Shown here: positions 1 to 7,618 of the stretch, one piece after another | Layout of the letters: the number at the start of each line of letters is the position of its first letter | How positions within the stretch are numbered: position 1 is the first letter of the stretch | From: Actinomadura soli | Lineage (GTDB): Bacteria; Actinomycetota; Actinomycetes; Streptosporangiales; Streptosporangiaceae | Direction: 5' to 3' | Assembly: GCF_005889715.1 (NCBI RefSeq) | Contig: NZ_VCKW01000038.1 | Span: 1 to 45,861, forward strand | DNA length: 45,861 nucleotides | Notes under the pieces: generated by a model | What the model was told of the DNA's origin: nothing | Seen by the model: the letters and a program-made list of their open reading frames with translations, nothing else | The model's database searches: none | Program-made: the position numbers and the translations under genes

Positions 1-58
1 GACGGCATACGAGTTGTCTTAGGGTCTCGTGGGGCTCGGAGATGGGTATAAGAGGCAG
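1..58 (+). other. Nextera sequencing-adapter remnant (artefact)
   Basis: These bases are not genomic. They read as the P7 end GACGGCATACGAG(A)T, then about eight index bases, then GTCTCGTGGGCTCGG with one extra G, then the transposase mosaic end AGATGTGTATAAGAGACAG with two substitutions. The reverse strand encodes the adapter-type peptide ending CLLYPSPSPTRP. Real sequence begins at about 59, so any reading frame crossing this point is chimeric. Confidence 0.95.
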
Positions 59-60
59 CC

Positions 61-1539
61 CTGGCGGCGACCCCCGAGCGCCGTACCCCCGCCGTGATCC
101 GCTTGCTGGTGCTCGCCACGTTCGTGGTCATCCTCAACGAGACGATCATGATCAACGCGATCCCGCGGCTGATGACGGACATGAACATCACCGAGCAGGC
201 GGCGCAATGGCTGTCGACGGCGTTCATGCTGACGATGGCCGCGGTGATCCCGGTGACCGGCTGGTTCCTGCAGCGGGTGACCACCCGCAGCGCCTACGCC
301 ACCGCGATGGGCGTGTTCCTCGCCGGGACCGCGCTCGCCGCGGTCGCGCCGGTCTTCGAGGTGCTGCTGCTCGCGCGGATCGTCCAGGCGTCCGGCACGG
401 CGGTGATGATGCCGCTGCTGATGACGACCTTGATGACCGTGGTCCCGGAGCGGGACCGCGGCCGGGTGATGGGCAACGTGACGATGGCGATCTCGGTGGC
501 GCCGGCGTTGGGCCCGGCGGTCTCGGGCGTGATCTTGCAGCTCGGCTCGTGGCGGCTGCTGTTCGCGGCGGTGCTGCCGATCGCGGCCCTGATCGCCTGG
601 CGCGGCCTGGCGCAGCTGGAGAACGTCGGGGAGCCGCAGCTCAGCACCATCGACTGGTTCAGCGTCGGCGCCGCGGCCCTCGGCTTCGGCTCGCTGGTGT
701 ACGGGCTGAGCCGGTTCGGTGAGGGCGGCAAGCTGGTCCCCGCGTCGATCGTCCTGTTCGGGCTGGCCACGATCGCGGTGTTCGTCGTCCGGCAGCTCCG
801 CCTGCAGCGCCGCGACGTCCCCCTGCTGGACCTGCGCATCCTCCGCCACCCCACCTACGCGCTCTCCCTGCTCCTCATGTCCCTCGGCTTCATGGCGATG
901 ATGGGCTCGATGATCCTGCTGCCGATCTACCTGCAGAACCTGCGCGGCCTCTCCCCGCTGGAGACCGGGCTGCTGGTGATGCCCGGCGGGCTGGCGATGG
1001 GCCTGATCGGGCCGGGCGTCGGACGCCTCTTCGACCGCTTCGGCGGCCGCAAGCTGATCATCCCCGGGTCGGCGGGCATCGTGCTCGCCCTGGCCGGCCT
1101 CACCCAGATCTCCATGGCGATGCCGTTCTGGCAGGTGCTCGCCCTGCACGCGCTGCTCATGATCTCGCTGGCCGTGGCGTTCACCCCGGTGTTCACCCTC
1201 GGCCTCGGCGCGCTGCCGCCCCACCTGTACTCCCACGGCAGCTCGATGCTGGCCACCCTCCAGCAGGTCGCGGCGGCGCTCGGCACGGCGCTGGTGGTGA
1301 CCGTCATGACCGGACGGGCCGGGTCCCGGATCGCCGACGGCGCCGCCGAGGCCGTCGCCCAGCTCGACGGGATGCGGCTGGCGTTCCTCATCACCGCCGC
1401 GCTCTCCGTCCTGATGGTCGGGATCGCGTTCCTGCTGCCCAAGCGGGTCGGCCCGGCGGACGGGGCCGAGACGCCCGGCTCCGGCCACGCCACCGCCGAG
1501 CAGCGCCCGGGCGACCTGACCCCCGAACCGGTCGGCTGA
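61..1539 (+). CDS. MFS transporter, DHA2 (EmrB/QacA-like) drug exporter, 5'-truncated
   Basis: This is an inner-membrane proton-coupled exporter of the 12-14 helix DHA2 type. The protein is a run of hydrophobic helices starting with a segment around VVILNETIMINAIPRL, which is the usual first helix of the family. A motif-A-like loop GRLFDRFGGRKL lies in the second half, and the tail is hydrophilic. The frame is open back to the adapter junction with no ribosome-binding site, and the GTG at 94 lies inside the coding frame. The true N-terminus (probably 10-30 residues) is therefore missing because the contig starts here. The substrate cannot be told from sequence. The gene ends just before a strong hairpin that separates it from the converging sulfotransferase gene. 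Confidence 0.85.
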   Translation: MAATPERRTPAVIRLLVLATFVVILNETIMINAIPRLMTDMNITEQAAQWLSTAFMLTMAAVIPVTGWFLQRVTTRSAYATAMGVFLAGTALAAVAPVFEVLLLARIVQASGTAVMMPLLMTTLMTVVPERDRGRVMGNVTMAISVAPALGPAVSGVILQLGSWRLLFAAVLPIAALIAWRGLAQLENVGEPQLSTIDWFSVGAAALGFGSLVYGLSRFGEGGKLVPASIVLFGLATIAVFVVRQLRLQRRDVPLLDLRILRHPTYALSLLLMSLGFMAMMGSMILLPIYLQNLRGLSPLETGLLVMPGGLAMGLIGPGVGRLFDRFGGRKLIIPGSAGIVLALAGLTQISMAMPFWQVLALHALLMISLAVAFTPVFTLGLGALPPHLYSHGSSMLATLQQVAAALGTALVVTVMTGRAGSRIADGAAEAVAQLDGMRLAFLITAALSVLMVGIAFLLPKRVGPADGAETPGSGHATAEQRPGDLTPEPVG

Positions 1540-1572
1540 GAACCGGAAACCGGAAACCGCCAGACCAGGTCA

Positions 1573-1614
1573 CGGGCCCGGTCGTCCGGCCGAAAGGCCC
1601 GGCGACCGGGCCCG
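1573..1614. terminator. Bidirectional intrinsic-type hairpin
   Basis: A perfect 12-bp outer stem (CGGGCCCGGTCG pairing with CGACCGGGCCCG) encloses an inner GC stem closed by a GAAA loop. It lies between two converging genes, the MFS exporter and the sulfotransferase, so it can stop transcription from both sides. There is no U-tract, as is common in actinomycetes. Confidence 0.75.
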
Positions 1615-1680
1615 CCCGCGTGCCGGGTCTCCCCGCCACCTACTCTCCGGCGGCCTCAGGAGCTTGACTTCGTGGCGGCC

Positions 1681-2622
1681 TCAGGGGTCTTGACGGGCTC
1701 GCGCCGGGCGGACGGCCGTCTGGACGATCTCGGCGATGTTGTAGCCGAGGAGACCGGCCACGTCGGTCAACCCGGGAGTGCTCAGGAGCGCGTTGGCCTC
1801 GTCGGCGTTGAGGCTGCGATGCCAGCGCGTGTCCTCCTTGGGCTGCTCGTCGTTCCAGTACGGCCGCGCGGGCCGCACGAACCGCTCCGCCTCCGCGCGC
1901 ACCGCCCCGCCGCTTCGCTCGATGTGCTGCTCGACCCTCTCCTTGCCCAGGTAGGGGACGAAGGAGCTCCAGTTGCCGCCGGTGTCGTGGATGGCGGTGG
2001 TGTCCGGCGCGGCGTTCAGCGGCAGATGCAGGAAGCCGCTCAGGCGTTCCAGCGAGCGTTCGGTGTCCGCCATGTAGTCCTCGTAGCGCATGACGAGCAG
2101 CGGCAGGCCGTAGGTGTTGGCGGTGCGGAGAGCGTCGACGTAGGTGTCCCGCCAGATGTTGGCTCCCTGCCACAGCGGCTGGCCCGTCCGGTTCCGGTGG
2201 CTGAGCGCGTACGCGATCGGGTTCCGGGCCGTGACGATCACGTTCAGCGGGGTGCGGTCCGCGGGGGCGGCCCGCCCCTGCGCGATGGCGAGCCGGAGCC
2301 AGGCGACGTACTTGCTCCCGTCGATGATCAGCGACGCCTTCAGCGACCCCGCGAGCCGCCGGTGCATGCCGGGGATGTCGTCGTAGGTGACGTGGTCGCG
2401 GAGCTTGTCGGTGAAGTGGGGGCAGTCCTCGCCGAGCAGGGAGCAGGGCCCGCAGTTCGGCTCCGTGGTCTCGTGGCTGAGGCCGGGGGCCTGCGTGAGG
2501 TTGTTCAGCTCGCCGACGTAGTGGGCGCCCTTGATCCGGGTGGTCATGCCGCGCCCGATCAGCGTGGAGCCCGAGAACAGGGTCCCGAGGACGAAGGCCG
2601 ATGCGCTCATGTTCACGTCCAC
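1681..2622 (-). CDS. Sulfotransferase (PAPS-dependent, Sulfotransfer family)
   Basis: The enzyme would move a sulfo group from PAPS to a hydroxyl or amine of an unknown acceptor. The N-terminal segment FVLGTLFSGSTLIGRG is the 5'-phosphosulfate loop (SGST), and VIVTARNPIAYALSHRN in the middle is the 3'-phosphate-binding motif. The start is set at the GTG at 2622, giving 313 aa, because AAGGGA sits seven bases upstream. The ATG at 2610 has no such site, and the longer frame upstream is Arg/Pro-rich and not protein-like. The gene stands alone and is divergent from the ABC importer. A Cys cluster around CGPCSLLGEDCPHF could bind metal or form disulfides. The acceptor is unknown. Confidence 0.75.
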   Translation of the reverse strand: MDVNMSASAFVLGTLFSGSTLIGRGMTTRIKGAHYVGELNNLTQAPGLSHETTEPNCGPCSLLGEDCPHFTDKLRDHVTYDDIPGMHRRLAGSLKASLIIDGSKYVAWLRLAIAQGRAAPADRTPLNVIVTARNPIAYALSHRNRTGQPLWQGANIWRDTYVDALRTANTYGLPLLVMRYEDYMADTERSLERLSGFLHLPLNAAPDTTAIHDTGGNWSSFVPYLGKERVEQHIERSGGAVRAEAERFVRPARPYWNDEQPKEDTRWHRSLNADEANALLSTPGLTDVAGLLGYNIAEIVQTAVRPARARQDP

Positions 2623-2648
2623 CGTGCGATCCCTTGTCACCCGCCGGG

Positions 2649-2687
2649 CCGGGCCGGGCAAGAGTCCAGACCGGGCCGGGCAAGAGT
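2649..2687. repeat. 17-bp direct repeat upstream of the sulfotransferase gene
   Basis: CCGGGCCGGGCAAGAGT occurs at 2649-2665 and again at 2671-2687. The two copies start 22 bp apart, two helical turns, on the upstream side of the sulfotransferase start. The spacing fits tandem protein-binding sites, but the function is inferred only. Confidence 0.5.
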
Positions 2688-2754
2688 ACCGGACGCGGTA
2701 TCGCACCTGGCGCGGCGCCTGGCGGGCGGGGTACCGGACGGGTGCGAACGTACC

Positions 2755-2783
2755 TTGACTGGCAAGCATACGTATGTTCTCAT
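2755..2783 (+). promoter_or_regulatory. Candidate promoter and operator of the ABC importer genes
   Basis: TTGACT (2755-2760) and TCTCAT (2778-2783) are separated by 17 bp. The spacer contains the perfect 10-bp palindrome CATACGTATG (2767-2776), the classical place for a repressor site. Downstream, TCAGACAAA at 2787 recurs in the promoter of the GntR gene at 8827, so the same regulator may act on both. The assignment rests on sequence pattern only. Confidence 0.45.
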
Positions 2784-2834
2784 TCATCAGACAAAGTACG
2801 AACTTGCAGCAACTGACCTACCCAGGCAGCCCCG

Positions 2835-2907
2835 CGCAGGAACCCTGCGACCACCATTCCGGGCCCGTCACCTCCGAACGCAGGAACCCTGCGAGCGATC
2901 GGGCCCG
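2835..2907. repeat. Duplicated hairpin unit in the 5' leader of the importer
   Basis: CGCAGGAACCCTGCGA occurs at 2835-2850 and 2879-2894. Each copy folds as GCAGG/CCTGC, and each is followed by GGGCCCG (2861-2867 and 2901-2907). The unit repeats at 44 bp within the presumed untranslated leader of the binding-protein gene. It could be an RNA-level or DNA-level control element. No known riboswitch was recognised. Confidence 0.5.
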
Positions 2908-2999
2908 CCTCTCCCGCACGTCCACCCCACTGCTCCACCGGAGGGCGAGGACAAAGCCCCGTTTCACCATCACCACATTCTGGTTCGGAGGACCCCCAG

Positions 3000-4583
3000 A
3001 TGCGGAAACAGCTCTTCGTTGCGGCTGCCGCAACATTCCTGATGATCGCGAGCGCGTGTAGCGCCGACAAGGATGATCCGAGCGGCGGCGGCGGGGGTGC
3101 GGCCAAACCGAAGCAGAATGTCGCGTGCCCGCCCGTGGACGAGGCCGCGATCGACAAGAGCGCGACGTTCACCTGGATGTACAGCGTCGCCAACACGAGC
3201 TTCGACCCGGACAAGATCACGACCAGCAACAGCTGGATGTATCTGTACCCGGTCTACGACACGCTCATCCGCATCGACGCCAACGGCGAGCCGACGCCGA
3301 TGCTGGCGAAGAAATGGGAGATCACCGACGGCGGCAAGAGCCTGACGCTGAATCTCATCGAGAACTGGAAATACCACGACGGGACCGCGTTCGACGCCGA
3401 GTCCGTCAAGGCGAACATCGACCGGCACCGGGCCGGAAAGAGCTTCAACAAGCAGGCCATGAGCGACGTCACGGGGGTCGACGTCGTCAACGCGTCCACG
3501 GTGAAGGTGAACACGAAGAGCGGCGCGGCGCCGCTCATCGGCATCCTCTCCAGCTCGGCGGGCATGATGATGAGCCCGAAGGTGTTCGACGACCCGGGCC
3601 AGGCGAGCAAGCCCACCGGCGGGTCGGGGGCCTTCAAGGTCACCGCCTACGAGCCCAACACCAAGGTCGAGTACACGCCGGTCCCCGGATACTGGGACCC
3701 CAAGGCGGTCAACGTCGCCAAAATGGTGTTCCTGATCTCCAGCAATGACAACGCGCGGCTCAACGCGACCATTACTGGAACGGCGGACTCCACATTCCTG
3801 CGGTCCAGCATGTACCAGCCGGCCAAGGACGCGAATCTCGTCGTGTGCCAGAAGCCGAGCCTGGCGAGCTTCACGATCGCGGTGAACACCGCGAAGCCTC
3901 CGTTCGACAAGAAGGAGGTCCGCCAGGCGCTGAACTACGCGATCAACCGGGACGCGATCAACGAACTGCAGGGCGGTTTCTGCCAGCCCGGAGTGCAGAT
4001 GTTCCCGAACAACTACTACGCGTCCGATCCGTCGCTCACTCCGGACGCCTACAAGCACGACCCCGGAAAGGCGAAGGAACTGCTCGCCAAGGCGGGCGTG
4101 AAGGACCTCTCCTTCACGCTGGAGACCGACAACCTCGACGCCTACCAGCGGGTCGCGGAGCTCATCCAGGCGAACCTGCAGGAGGTCGGCGTCAAGATGA
4201 CGATCCGCCCGGTCGAGCTGCCCAAGCTGATGGAGGGCTTCTCGGTGAACAAGTCCGTCGACGCGATCATGGTGCAGCAGAAGGCGGACGCCGACCCGAG
4301 CATCCAGATCGCCTCGTACTACCTGCCCGACGGGTTCAGCAACCCGGGCGCGTACTCGAACCCGACGATCACCGACCTCGCGACCAAGGCCAAGGGCGCG
4401 GCGAACCGTGACGCCGCCAAGAGCACCTACCAGCAGCTGTTCAAGGCGGCCCACGACGACGCGGCGCAGCCGATCACGCTGTGCCACCTCAACACGCCCC
4501 TGGCCATGAACAAGAAGATCATGGGCGTCGAGGTCTACGTGGACGGGTCCCGCCAGTTCCGGGGCGTCGCGGTCAAGAAGTGA
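3000..4583 (+). CDS. ABC transporter substrate-binding lipoprotein, family 5 (DppA/OppA-like)
   Basis: This is the extracytoplasmic solute receptor of the importer encoded by the next four genes. A short basic N-terminus, a hydrophobic stretch and the lipobox IASAC (Cys20) mark it as a lipoprotein. A Gly-rich linker follows, then an SBP_bac_5 fold with family features such as YPVYDTLIRID, LAKKWEITDGGKSLTLNL and VRQALNYAINRDAI. The length of 527 aa is typical. The start has a clear GGAGG site seven to eight bases upstream. Family members bind peptides, but also sugars, nickel complexes, opines and other small molecules. The catabolic genes downstream argue for a carbon source rather than peptides. 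Confidence 0.9.
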   Translation: MRKQLFVAAAATFLMIASACSADKDDPSGGGGGAAKPKQNVACPPVDEAAIDKSATFTWMYSVANTSFDPDKITTSNSWMYLYPVYDTLIRIDANGEPTPMLAKKWEITDGGKSLTLNLIENWKYHDGTAFDAESVKANIDRHRAGKSFNKQAMSDVTGVDVVNASTVKVNTKSGAAPLIGILSSSAGMMMSPKVFDDPGQASKPTGGSGAFKVTAYEPNTKVEYTPVPGYWDPKAVNVAKMVFLISSNDNARLNATITGTADSTFLRSSMYQPAKDANLVVCQKPSLASFTIAVNTAKPPFDKKEVRQALNYAINRDAINELQGGFCQPGVQMFPNNYYASDPSLTPDAYKHDPGKAKELLAKAGVKDLSFTLETDNLDAYQRVAELIQANLQEVGVKMTIRPVELPKLMEGFSVNKSVDAIMVQQKADADPSIQIASYYLPDGFSNPGAYSNPTITDLATKAKGAANRDAAKSTYQQLFKAAHDDAAQPITLCHLNTPLAMNKKIMGVEVYVDGSRQFRGVAVKK

Positions 4584-4600
4584 CGCCTCGCCGATAGCGG

Positions 4601-4641
4601 AGCGGGTTCCAGCCGGAGCACGGGGCCGGCTGGGACCCGCT
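4601..4641 (+). terminator. Intra-operon hairpin (attenuator or mRNA stabiliser)
   Basis: A 16-bp stem (4601-4616 with 4626-4641, one G-U pair, nine-base loop) lies between the binding-protein gene and the first permease gene. Such hairpins often raise binding-protein mRNA relative to the membrane components by partial termination or 3'-end protection. The position fits that role here. Confidence 0.6.
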
Positions 4642-4663
4642 CAGACAGAACGGAGGGTTCGGC

Positions 4664-5608
4664 GTGCTGCGGTTGCTGTGCGTGCGACTCCTGGCGATGA
4701 TCCCGTTGCTGGTCATCGTCAGCTTCCTGATCTACAGCCTCATCGCGTTGGTGCCGGGCGGCCCTGAGGTGGCGCTGGCCGGGAGCAACCCGACGCCCGA
4801 GCGGATCCAGGCGATCCGCGAGGAGCTCGGCCTGGACGAGCCGTTCCTGATCCAGTACTGGAACTGGCTGACGGACGTCCTGCACGGCGACCTGGGGAAC
4901 TCGTTCGTCGACGACCAGAGCGTCTGGTCGGCGGTGGCGTCCGGGTTCCCGGTGACGCTCTCGCTGGTCGTCCTCACGCTGATCTTCGCGGCGGTCGCGG
5001 GGCTGGCGCTCGGCCTGGCCGCGGGCCTGCGCCCGGGCAGCTGGGTGGACCGGCTGTCGACCGTCACCGCGAGCGCGTTCATGGCGCTGCCGTACTTCTG
5101 GGTCGGCATGATGCTCGTGCTGATCTTCGCGATCCAGATGCGGGCGCTTCCGGCCGTCGGCTACGTGTCATTCTCCGAGAGCCCACTGGACTGGTTCAGC
5201 CATCTGCTCCTGCCCGCCGTGTCGCTGGCGACCGTCCCGACCGCCGTCGTCGCCCGGCAGACCCGCGCGGCGGTGACGTCGGTGATGCAGGAGGACTACA
5301 TCCGGACGGCCAAGGCCAAGGGGCTGCACCCGAGGCGGGTGGCGGTCAAGCACGTGATGAAGAACGCCGCCGTCCCCGTGGTGACGGCGTTCGGCGTCGA
5401 GGCGAACCGGCTGATCGGGGCGACCGTCGTCATCGAGCAGCTGTTCGCGCTGCCCGGCGTCGGGAAGCTCGCCTACTTCTCGGTGTTCTCCCGGGACTTC
5501 CCGATGGTGCAGGGCATCCTGCTGATCACCGCCGTGCTGATCATGCTGGTCAACCTCGCGGTCGACCTGTCGTACGGCTACTTCAATCCGAAGGTCAAGG
5601 CGTCATGA
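4664..5608 (+). CDS. ABC transporter permease (DppB-like)
   Basis: First membrane subunit of the family-5 importer, 314 aa. It has an N-terminal helix followed by a periplasmic segment holding the GGPEVALAGSNPTPERI-type region of DppB proteins, then the BPD_transp_1 domain with about five helices. The EAA loop is in the region DYIRTAKAKGLHPRRVAVKH, which contacts the ATPase. The start is a GTG preceded by GGAGGG six bases upstream. The gene overlaps the next by four bases (ATGA), implying coupled translation. Confidence 0.9.
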   Translation: MLRLLCVRLLAMIPLLVIVSFLIYSLIALVPGGPEVALAGSNPTPERIQAIREELGLDEPFLIQYWNWLTDVLHGDLGNSFVDDQSVWSAVASGFPVTLSLVVLTLIFAAVAGLALGLAAGLRPGSWVDRLSTVTASAFMALPYFWVGMMLVLIFAIQMRALPAVGYVSFSESPLDWFSHLLLPAVSLATVPTAVVARQTRAAVTSVMQEDYIRTAKAKGLHPRRVAVKHVMKNAAVPVVTAFGVEANRLIGATVVIEQLFALPGVGKLAYFSVFSRDFPMVQGILLITAVLIMLVNLAVDLSYGYFNPKVKAS

Positions 5609-6525
5609 CCCAAAGTGACAGCGTCGACCTCCGCAAGCCGGTGACCGCGCCGGTCGGGGACGGCGCCGACCTCGTCGAGCACGTCTCCCGCGGGCGCGCC
5701 ACCCTGCGCCGGTTCCGCGCCAACAAGTCGGCCGTCGTCGGCTGCGTGCTGCTCCTGCTGATCATCATCGTCACCGCGGCGGCCCCGCTCATCGCCCCCT
5801 ACGGACCGGCGCAGGTCGACATCAGCGACCGGCTCTCCGGCCCGACCCCGGAGCACTGGCTCGGCACCGACACGCTGGGACGCGACACGCTGAGCCGCCT
5901 CATGCACGGCGGCCGGGTGTCGCTCGCGGCGGCCGGGCTCGCCGTCCTGATCGCGACGGTCATCGGGCTGCCGCTCGGGCTCATCGGCGGCTACTTCGGC
6001 GGGCTCGTCGACTGGCTGCTGGACCGGGCCGCGGACGTGCTGATGTCGTTCCCCGCGATCGTCCTGACCATCGCGATCATCGCGGCGGTCGGGCCGGGGC
6101 TCACGACCGCGATGGTGTCCCTCGGGATCGTGTACGCGCCGCGCATGTACCGCGTGGTCCGCGGCAGCACGCTCGAGGTCCGGCGCGAGGTCTACATCGA
6201 GGCGTCGACGAGCATCGGGACGCCGCACCACATGATCCTGCGGAGACGGGTGCTGCCGAACATCCTCCCGGCGGCGCTCGTCCAGCTGTCGTTCCTGCTC
6301 GCGTCCGCGCTCCTGGCCGAGGTGACGATCAGCCTGCTGGGCCTCGGCGCGCTCCCGCCGACGGCGAGCTGGGGCAGCATGCTCGGGCAGGCGTTCCAGG
6401 AGATGCGCAGCCAGCCGTCGCTCGCCGTCTATCCCGGGATCGCGATCGCGGTGGCGACGCTGTGCTTCAACCTTGTCGGCGACGGCCTCCGGGACGCCTT
6501 CGGACGCGAGACGAGGAAGGCCTGA
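5605..6525 (+). CDS. ABC transporter permease (DppC-like)
   Basis: Second membrane subunit, 306 aa. It carries the N-terminal OppC-type segment with a conserved RFRANKSAVVG cytoplasmic stretch before helix 1, and then a BPD_transp_1 domain. The sequence HWLGTDTLGRDTLSRL is a hallmark of DppC/OppC proteins, and the EAA-type loop lies around EVYIEASTSIGTPHHMILRR. The start overlaps the DppB-like gene by ATGA. The stop is followed by a 76-bp insertion-like segment that separates it from the ATPase gene (see 6519-6608). Confidence 0.9.
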   Translation: MTQSDSVDLRKPVTAPVGDGADLVEHVSRGRATLRRFRANKSAVVGCVLLLLIIIVTAAAPLIAPYGPAQVDISDRLSGPTPEHWLGTDTLGRDTLSRLMHGGRVSLAAAGLAVLIATVIGLPLGLIGGYFGGLVDWLLDRAADVLMSFPAIVLTIAIIAAVGPGLTTAMVSLGIVYAPRMYRVVRGSTLEVRREVYIEASTSIGTPHHMILRRRVLPNILPAALVQLSFLLASALLAEVTISLLGLGALPPTASWGSMLGQAFQEMRSQPSLAVYPGIAIAVATLCFNLVGDGLRDAFGRETRKA

Positions 6526-6608
6526 TGACCGGAGCGAAGCGAGGATCTTCAGGCCTTCCCCTCGGGGGTCTGGGGGTCGTCCCCCAGAAAGGCAGGGCCT
6601 GATGACCG
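6519..6608. mobile_element. Putative small REP/MITE-like insertion flanked by a 13-bp direct repeat
   Basis: GGCCTGATGACCG occurs at 6519-6531, across the end of the DppC-like gene, and again at 6596-6608, across the start of the DppD-like gene. Between the copies lie 64 bp containing GAGCGAAGCGAGGAT and a perfect hairpin CTGGGGG-TCGT-CCCCCAG at 6570-6587. Removing one repeat plus the insert restores a TGATGA stop/start overlap like those elsewhere in the operon. This suggests that an element inserted with target duplication. No transposase is present. Confidence 0.55.
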
Positions 6609-7618
6609 TGACCTCAGCGAAGAAGGACGGCGACACGCTGTTGCAGATCGAGGATCTCCACGTCGACTTCCTCACCGATCGCGGGTGGACGAACGTCGTC
6701 GCGGGAGTGTCCTTCGACGTCGGGCCCGGCGAGATCGTCGGCCTGGTCGGCGAGTCCGGCTCGGGCAAGAGCGTCACGAGCCTGTCGGTGCTGCGGCTGC
6801 TCCCCGACGCGTACGCGCGCACGCCGTCCGGACGGGTGCTCTACCAGGGCCGCGACCTGATCGGCATGCCGGCGCGGGCGCTGCGCGACATCCGCGGCAA
6901 CGAGATCTCGATGATCTTCCAGGAGCCGATGACGAGCCTGAACCCGGCGTTCACCATCGGGGACCAGATCGCCGAGGTCTACCGGCGGCACAAGGGCGGC
7001 TCGCGGCGCGCCGCGTTCGCCCGCGCGGCGGAGATGCTCGACCTCGTCGGCATCCCGGACGCGGGCAGCCGCGTCAAGGACTACCCGCACGAGTTCTCGG
7101 GCGGGATGCGGCAGCGGGCCATGATCGCGATGGCGCTGGCGTGCGAGCCGAAGCTGCTCATCGCGGACGAGCCCGCCACCGCCCTCGACGTGACGGTCCA
7201 GGCGCAGATCGTCGCGCTGCTGTCGCGGCTCCGCGACGAGACGGGCTGCGGCATCCTCTTCATCACCCACGACCTCGGGCTGGTCGTCGAGCTGGCCGAC
7301 CGGGTCGTCGTGATGTACGCGGGCGAGGTGGTGGAGACCGCGGCCGCGCTCGATCTCTACAACGCGCCGAAACATCCGTACACGGCGGGGCTGCTGAGCG
7401 CCATGCCCCATCTGGGGGTCCGCGGGAAGGAGCTGCCGACGATCCCCGGCCGCACCCCGGAGCCCTGGCGGATGCCGGAGGGCTGCAGGTTCAGCCCCCG
7501 GTGCGGGTACACGAGCGACGAATGCGTTGCCGCGCCGCCCGCGCTCCGGATCGTCGAGGCAGGCCGCAGCGCCCGCTGCTGCCGTACCGAGCAGTTGCGT
7601 TTGGTGGGTTCCCCATGA
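6602..7618 (+). CDS. ABC transporter ATP-binding protein (DppD-like)
   Basis: First nucleotide-binding subunit of the importer, 338 aa. It shows Walker A GESGSGKS, Q-loop FQEPMTSLNP, signature FSGGMRQR, Walker B LLIADEPATALD and the switch His in FITHDLGLV. It ends with the oligopeptide/dipeptide C-terminal region, where CRFSPRCGYTSDEC resembles the Cys cluster seen in DppD/OppD proteins. The ATG at 6602 is chosen because homology begins there. The 43 extra in-frame codons upstream run through the inserted repeat and encode nothing family-like. It overlaps the next gene by ATGA. Confidence 0.9.
   Translation: MTVTSAKKDGDTLLQIEDLHVDFLTDRGWTNVVAGVSFDVGPGEIVGLVGESGSGKSVTSLSVLRLLPDAYARTPSGRVLYQGRDLIGMPARALRDIRGNEISMIFQEPMTSLNPAFTIGDQIAEVYRRHKGGSRRAAFARAAEMLDLVGIPDAGSRVKDYPHEFSGGMRQRAMIAMALACEPKLLIADEPATALDVTVQAQIVALLSRLRDETGCGILFITHDLGLVVELADRVVVMYAGEVVETAAALDLYNAPKHPYTAGLLSAMPHLGVRGKELPTIPGRTPEPWRMPEGCRFSPRCGYTSDECVAAPPALRIVEAGRSARCCRTEQLRLVGSP

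Larger units (their letters stand above)
2623..2999. promoter_or_regulatory. Divergent intergenic region between sulfotransferase and ABC importer
   Basis: This 377-bp gene-free stretch holds, from left to right, the 17-bp direct repeat, a plus-strand promoter with a palindrome in its spacer (2755-2783), a duplicated hairpin leader (2835-2907) and a GGAGG ribosome-binding site just before 3000. The plus-strand open frames that cross it are low-complexity and are not believed to be genes. Confidence 0.6.

Noticed and set aside
19..1488. A 489-aa minus-strand frame
   Set aside because: It is antisense to the MFS gene and ends in adapter-derived residues (CLLYPSPSPTRP).
2835..2907. Possible CRISPR-like repeat
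   Set aside because: Only two copies are present, the unit is a short hairpin, spacer structure is absent and no cas gene is in the window.
1672..3042. A 456-aa plus-strand frame across the sulfotransferase gene and leader
   Set aside because: It is antisense to a real gene, of low complexity, and would run into the binding-protein start in another frame.
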